Of a stretch of 64,000 nucleotides of DNA, positions 61,501-64,000 are shown in pieces (positions within the stretch are counted from its first letter, which is position 1; the number at the start of each line of letters is the position of its first letter). The position numbers and the translations under genes are program-made. The stretch spans positions 5,304,501-5,368,500 of the forward strand of contig NZ_CP029693.1 of assembly GCF_003228315.1 (NCBI RefSeq). Direction: 5' to 3'. The stretch comes from Pseudomonas putida (GTDB lineage Bacteria > Pseudomonadota > Gammaproteobacteria > Pseudomonadales > Pseudomonadaceae). The notes beneath the pieces are model-generated. The model was not told the DNA's origin and searched no databases. It worked only from the letters and a program-made list of their open reading frames with translations.

Positions 61501-63746
61501 TCACCCTGCAACTTGAGCAGCAAGCGCCAGGGCTCGATCAGGCATTCACGCCGATGCTCCCTCACGAATGCCGCTTCGTCGCCGGCGCCCATGAAGGTGT
61601 TGCGGATCAATGTTTCGTAGTCCCGAGCCAGGTCCAGTTCGGGCAAGATCCGGCGCAGCCACGGCAAGGTGATCGCGCTGGCCAGTGTCTGGCGCTCGCT
61701 GTCGTCGGCAGTGCTGATCTCCACTTTCATGAACGACAACCGCAGTGCCAGCGGTTCCAGATTCATGGATGGCGAGTTGTCGATGTTGTGCTGGGCCAGG
61801 TCCTCGATGGGCATTTTGCTGCGTGCGGTACTGGGCACCAGCACCAGTTTTTGCGGGGTACCCGGGGCACCCGGGGCAGGGCTCAAGTGTTTCTGCCACG
61901 AAACCGAATCGGGCATTTCGAGCAGCACTTGAAAATCACCCTTGATCGAAAAGTCTTTCCTGAGTCGGGCATGCAGGTGCTGTCGGGTAAATTCATGACG
62001 AGGCATCAGCGCGATATCCAACTGCTCGCGGCTGCGCCGCATCGCCTCGATATAAGCGAGTATCAGGGCCTTCAATCCGACGCTTTCGTCGCCTCGCACA
62101 TGCTTGAGCCAGTCGGGCAAGTGCGTGGACAGAGTGGCGCTGCGGTCTTGTTCCAGCCGCTGCGAGAACGCCAGTTGCCTGGCCGTCTGCACGGGCACCT
62201 GCAAGCTGGCAAGCGCCTGACGCCGCAGTTTTTCCAGTTCGTCGGCTCGTTCCGAGATCTGAGACTCATGGGGATAGCGCTGACGAACCTGAGCGACTTT
62301 CAGTTCAAAATCGCCGGTCTGTTCATTCAGGCTGTACTGGACAGGGTCAGCGCTGATCCTGCTCAACTTCAGCGCCAGGCGATTGTCGAGGTCCTGAATC
62401 TTGAGCAACTCGCGCTCGAGTGTTCGCAGGTTTTCGAACCGCAACAAGCCACCGCCGGTGCCTGGCCAGTACAGCAGCACACTGTGTGCAGAAGCGCTGT
62501 TGAGGGGCGAGCCTGATGGTGCAATGACCCATGGACCGTGCAGGGACTGGGTGAGCGTCGAAGTTTGATCGCCATGGCGGGTCGTCATGGTCAGAGACAG
62601 GCTCGCCACCACACTGTCACCAGCGGGATCGCTGCCGTCATGCGTATCAAGCACGGTGTTGATGAGACGGAATTCATCCTCGGTCAATTGTTCGAGGGTC
62701 CGTTGCAACCGGGCCTCGGCGCGAAGGCCTGCCTTGTGTGCCTGATAAAGCCGTGTGAACTGCTGATTGAACGTCGTGAGGTCCAGGGTTCGAGCCCTGT
62801 AGAGCAAGGCCGTGGCGGCCTTGTCGGCGGATTGCATGGCGGTTTGCAGCGCCACAAGCTGTTCTGCGATTTTTTTATGGCGGTCGCTGTCCAGGTCGTC
62901 GCCCAAGTGTCTGTCGAGCGCTTCGCGTTGCATGTTCAGGGCAGCCTGACGCAACGACCATGGGATATCGGCATACAGGTTGCCGAACAATGCCGGGTGA
63001 TCGTCATGGTTGTTCTCGATAATCGCTGGAGTCATTTCAAGCCTTGGCGGCAAGTTAAAGGCCGCGCCGGCGTGCAAAAGGGGACGCTGTGCCTGCTGGT
63101 AGTGCGAAAGAAGATCGGTGATGCCTGCTGTCAGCGGCTGAGTTCTGGCGCTGTATTCAAAGCGGATATCAGTGCTGGGCAAACCCTGAGGGACGAGAGA
63201 CTGACGCAGCAGCCAATCTTCCATCTCGCTGCGTTTTGCGAACGCTGTTATCGCCACCGGTCGATAGGGGAAATACAGCCAGCAAGCGTCCGGCTGGGCA
63301 TCGTTCGCGCTGATGACCCAGGCAGCGGGGAATTTGACTGTATCGCCGTTGCTCAATGCCAGTGTCAGTTGTTCAGTGCGTCCGCTCACGTCAGCATCCG
63401 TTGTTGCCCCCATGAGCGACGACAACGTATTGAACTGCACTGTACCCAGGGTTCTTTGCGCGAAGGCAAGCCGGGTAACGGCCTCGAAATGCTCGCGATA
63501 CAGCTGGGCGGCCCGATCGCGTCGAGACAGGGGAGTGCCGGGTGCTCTGGCGTCCCAGTAGGCATTCCAGCGGTCTGATGCCGTTGGCACATCGCTGAAC
63601 AGTTGCCTCAGGCCCAGGCTGCTGTCGTTCCATCCGCCCCAGGCACTGCGCAGCAGGCGTTCATCGACGCTGGCCGGCAACGGCAAAAAGGGCGGTGGGG
63701 CAATCGAGGAAGGTGTGGAAAGGTCGGGCAATAATCCATCGGTCAT
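58521..63746 (-). CDS. Giant toxin-like protein (DUF6543/dermonecrotic-toxin class)
   Basis: A 1741-residue protein of the large pseudomonad toxin-like class. The N terminus is Pro-rich (TPSSIAPPPFLPLPAS). About 200-900 is mainly helical with repeated TLS/Arg-Leu segments. A hydrophobic stretch near 930-995 (MALGLVPFVGTAIALYDAW, then VLLCLIDAAMDILP) is the expected membrane-insertion segment. After it come a region with beta motifs (GIYRNIYRHADGDFIVRQGRVFQV, YKQPIALDESGQWD) and a long helical C-terminal part ending in a small domain (IDYMQEYEVWDT, YAHFHYSKATPEFGGF). No signal peptide and no recognisable catalytic motif. Transcribed alone, divergent from the last gene. Target unknown. Confidence 0.7.
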   Translation of the reverse strand: MTDGLLPDLSTPSSIAPPPFLPLPASVDERLLRSAWGGWNDSSLGLRQLFSDVPTASDRWNAYWDARAPGTPLSRRDRAAQLYREHFEAVTRLAFAQRTLGTVQFNTLSSLMGATTDADVSGRTEQLTLALSNGDTVKFPAAWVISANDAQPDACWLYFPYRPVAITAFAKRSEMEDWLLRQSLVPQGLPSTDIRFEYSARTQPLTAGITDLLSHYQQAQRPLLHAGAAFNLPPRLEMTPAIIENNHDDHPALFGNLYADIPWSLRQAALNMQREALDRHLGDDLDSDRHKKIAEQLVALQTAMQSADKAATALLYRARTLDLTTFNQQFTRLYQAHKAGLRAEARLQRTLEQLTEDEFRLINTVLDTHDGSDPAGDSVVASLSLTMTTRHGDQTSTLTQSLHGPWVIAPSGSPLNSASAHSVLLYWPGTGGGLLRFENLRTLERELLKIQDLDNRLALKLSRISADPVQYSLNEQTGDFELKVAQVRQRYPHESQISERADELEKLRRQALASLQVPVQTARQLAFSQRLEQDRSATLSTHLPDWLKHVRGDESVGLKALILAYIEAMRRSREQLDIALMPRHEFTRQHLHARLRKDFSIKGDFQVLLEMPDSVSWQKHLSPAPGAPGTPQKLVLVPSTARSKMPIEDLAQHNIDNSPSMNLEPLALRLSFMKVEISTADDSERQTLASAITLPWLRRILPELDLARDYETLIRNTFMGAGDEAAFVREHRRECLIEPWRLLLKLQGECARLQKQISHDDQQVFSIAIDADTEQAWRTDGKRLVLWPANLTVGGKDTPNEGPVTLAGVTFIEEQVSGMTLLYLPDSPDKQFLRRFDNLEMARKALYNLCLRDEMARYLAGRALQGSVQAHLSRINQAQLKHFDALIGIGTRWPSTTSLAAHQLDSHMGRLIEAHRATSRSNNDLYLERYALQGPRAFNYMKMALGLVPFVGTAIALYDAWNSANQAVAAFVRGEAGDGLAEVESVLLCLIDAAMDILPSASIGTTQGARSATRLRHLRGLNKGAAMSTTSLHEASRVVQRFAGYEYEKPLSLSSLQPATHGIYRNIYRHADGDFIVRQGRVFQVERSTDSRNWRLKGTTRKTYKQPIALDESGQWDTWFGVYGVAFEGGGLGGGNLLGHLADTLDPVWPQAVRERLPRWWVDEGFRRQHALTEGADSLALQIDARVKQTDTTLNTYNTTPAPNRTPTLLQQAETACMGDIELAGRYHQTLVDLLPLTHGNKRRALLEFQSNAALMLADRYKQRLFLANHRVNPLIDSIDALTQKLDDMPATALSERLGVLGDIRKLRLEMIKEFDTIDAHLRDLNHWYQRITVSAQKAQLTQEVAMLNGRMSEANMLYLKTGNWLELVTRYDTSNDLSWFFLQNQMRAKRSRVDRDLFTQYSLPEVSATKAQRNQILQECIENYREFSRSMNAWTASYPQHFDLDAVPLLLDGLAKMAERARKAINLPPPAAPAGHNSKKAFLTDTDQWLIGVEQWEPGSQTRRYTLTGQGGYTEIWEQGSHGKSRLLNPQPQPSHAQRRNLDSLLADARQRLQSQDAYQARIQSYADQDMLPVDLEHMMTSEANELTHRADGIAEIAPRNALVTQLRDKASELVATGRTLRTRQSLQSKKPTDGMLDDLVKHNVVEIRKTGLIKNLGKRRDGRIDYMQEYEVWDTTQAPPKVLWYAHFHYSKATPEFGGFEKAHLKLPEHRFLTHADNADLPYADIGKRSAALAHFENL

Positions 63747-63868
63747 GGGAAAGGACTCGGTGTGAGGGGAGTGGTGGATCCACTCCGGGGCGAGTCATTC
63801 AAGGGAAGCCGTGCGGGGTACTGGCACTACATAGTTAGCGCGACGACCATTCGGCACTCTTCATCAAA

Positions 63869-63886
63869 CTGTCATGGAACTGTGGC
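63869..63886 (+). promoter_or_regulatory. Pho-box-like direct repeat
   Basis: CTGTCAT-GGAA-CTGTGGC: the first unit is an exact PhoB half-site and the second, 11 bases on, keeps CTGT. It lies 66 bases before the start of the last gene and about 120 bases from the divergent toxin start. A match of this quality could occur by chance. Confidence 0.4.
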
Positions 63887-63951
63887 AGCGCGCTTGAACA
63901 AACTTCATCAGACTCGCGCTCTACTGGGGTTCTGCGTTTTGGTGTTTTTTC

Positions 63952-64000
63952 ATGCGTGCTTTGTTTTTATCGGCGGCCATGTTGCTGGCCTCATTGTTCA
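63952..64000 (+). CDS. Start of a secreted protein (cut by window end)
   Basis: The frame opens at ATG with MRALFLSAAMLLASLF, a typical signal-peptide start of Arg plus hydrophobic core. Only 16 codons are visible, so the product cannot be named. No clear ribosome-binding site is seen. The preceding Pho-box-like repeat hints at a phosphate-scavenging protein. Confidence 0.5.
   Translation, partial: MRALFLSAAMLLASLF

Noticed and set aside
60537..62516. 659-codon antisense frame opposite the giant toxin gene
   Set aside because: The 1741-codon sense frame is uninterrupted and continues the class features; the antisense translation lacks motifs and a ribosome-binding site.

Overview
The window is about 64 kb of chromosome from a fluorescent-group Pseudomonas. 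High GC content, pseudomonad gene orders (nagE-nagF-SIS deaminase-nagA-nagR, guaB-guaA, cmoA-cmoB, metR/metE) and many copies of the pseudomonad REP palindrome (core GCGAGCAGGCTCGC, usually as inverted pairs) all point there. No tRNA, rRNA, CRISPR array, integrase or transposase was seen.

Layout. 1-6.8 kb: a GlcNAc uptake and catabolism operon on the minus strand (nagR, nagA, an SIS deaminase, a triple-fusion PTS protein, and nagE cut by the window edge). 6.8-15.5 kb: housekeeping genes (L,D-transpeptidase, two Nudix enzymes, gamma carbonic anhydrase, purT, guaB, guaA). 15.5-18.6 kb: a large dermonecrotic-toxin-like protein. 18.8-26.3 kb: multicopper oxidase, tadA, cmoB/cmoA, a YhhN-like membrane protein, a chagasin-like lipoprotein and a Lon-type protease behind a sigma-32-like promoter. 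26.5-29.8 kb: a compact operon of class I HMG-CoA reductase, mevalonate kinase and a (phospho/diphospho)mevalonate decarboxylase, with a perfect lux-box-like dyad upstream. 30-32.4 kb: VF530, a Pr6Pr membrane protein, and a siderophore-interacting flavoprotein with its PadR/YqjI-like regulator. 32.9-40.0 kb: a CS1/alpha-class chaperone-usher fimbrial operon with one usher, one chaperone, and two pilin plus two tip genes. 40-50 kb: an atypical class A PBP-like protein, OpgC, a gtrA-gtrB-glycosyltransferase cluster, an FMN glutamate-synthase-like protein, and a LuxR regulator next to a nitrilase-family hydrolase. 51-58.4 kb: an APC permease, a DUF4234 protein, a Nudix hydrolase, a LysE exporter, a GNAT acetyltransferase, and metR divergent from metE. 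58.5-63.7 kb: a 1741-residue protein of the same broad toxin class. The last 49 bases begin a secreted protein behind a Pho-box-like repeat.

The parts that look accessory are the mevalonate-type operon, the fimbrial operon with its AT-rich leader, and the two toxin-like proteins. The mevalonate operon is the strongest candidate for something little described. Pseudomonads normally make isoprenoids by the MEP route. Here three mevalonate-pathway genes are packed with 3- or 4-base junctions behind a CT-N12-AG dyad, with no HMG-CoA synthase, phosphomevalonate kinase or IPP isomerase in view.
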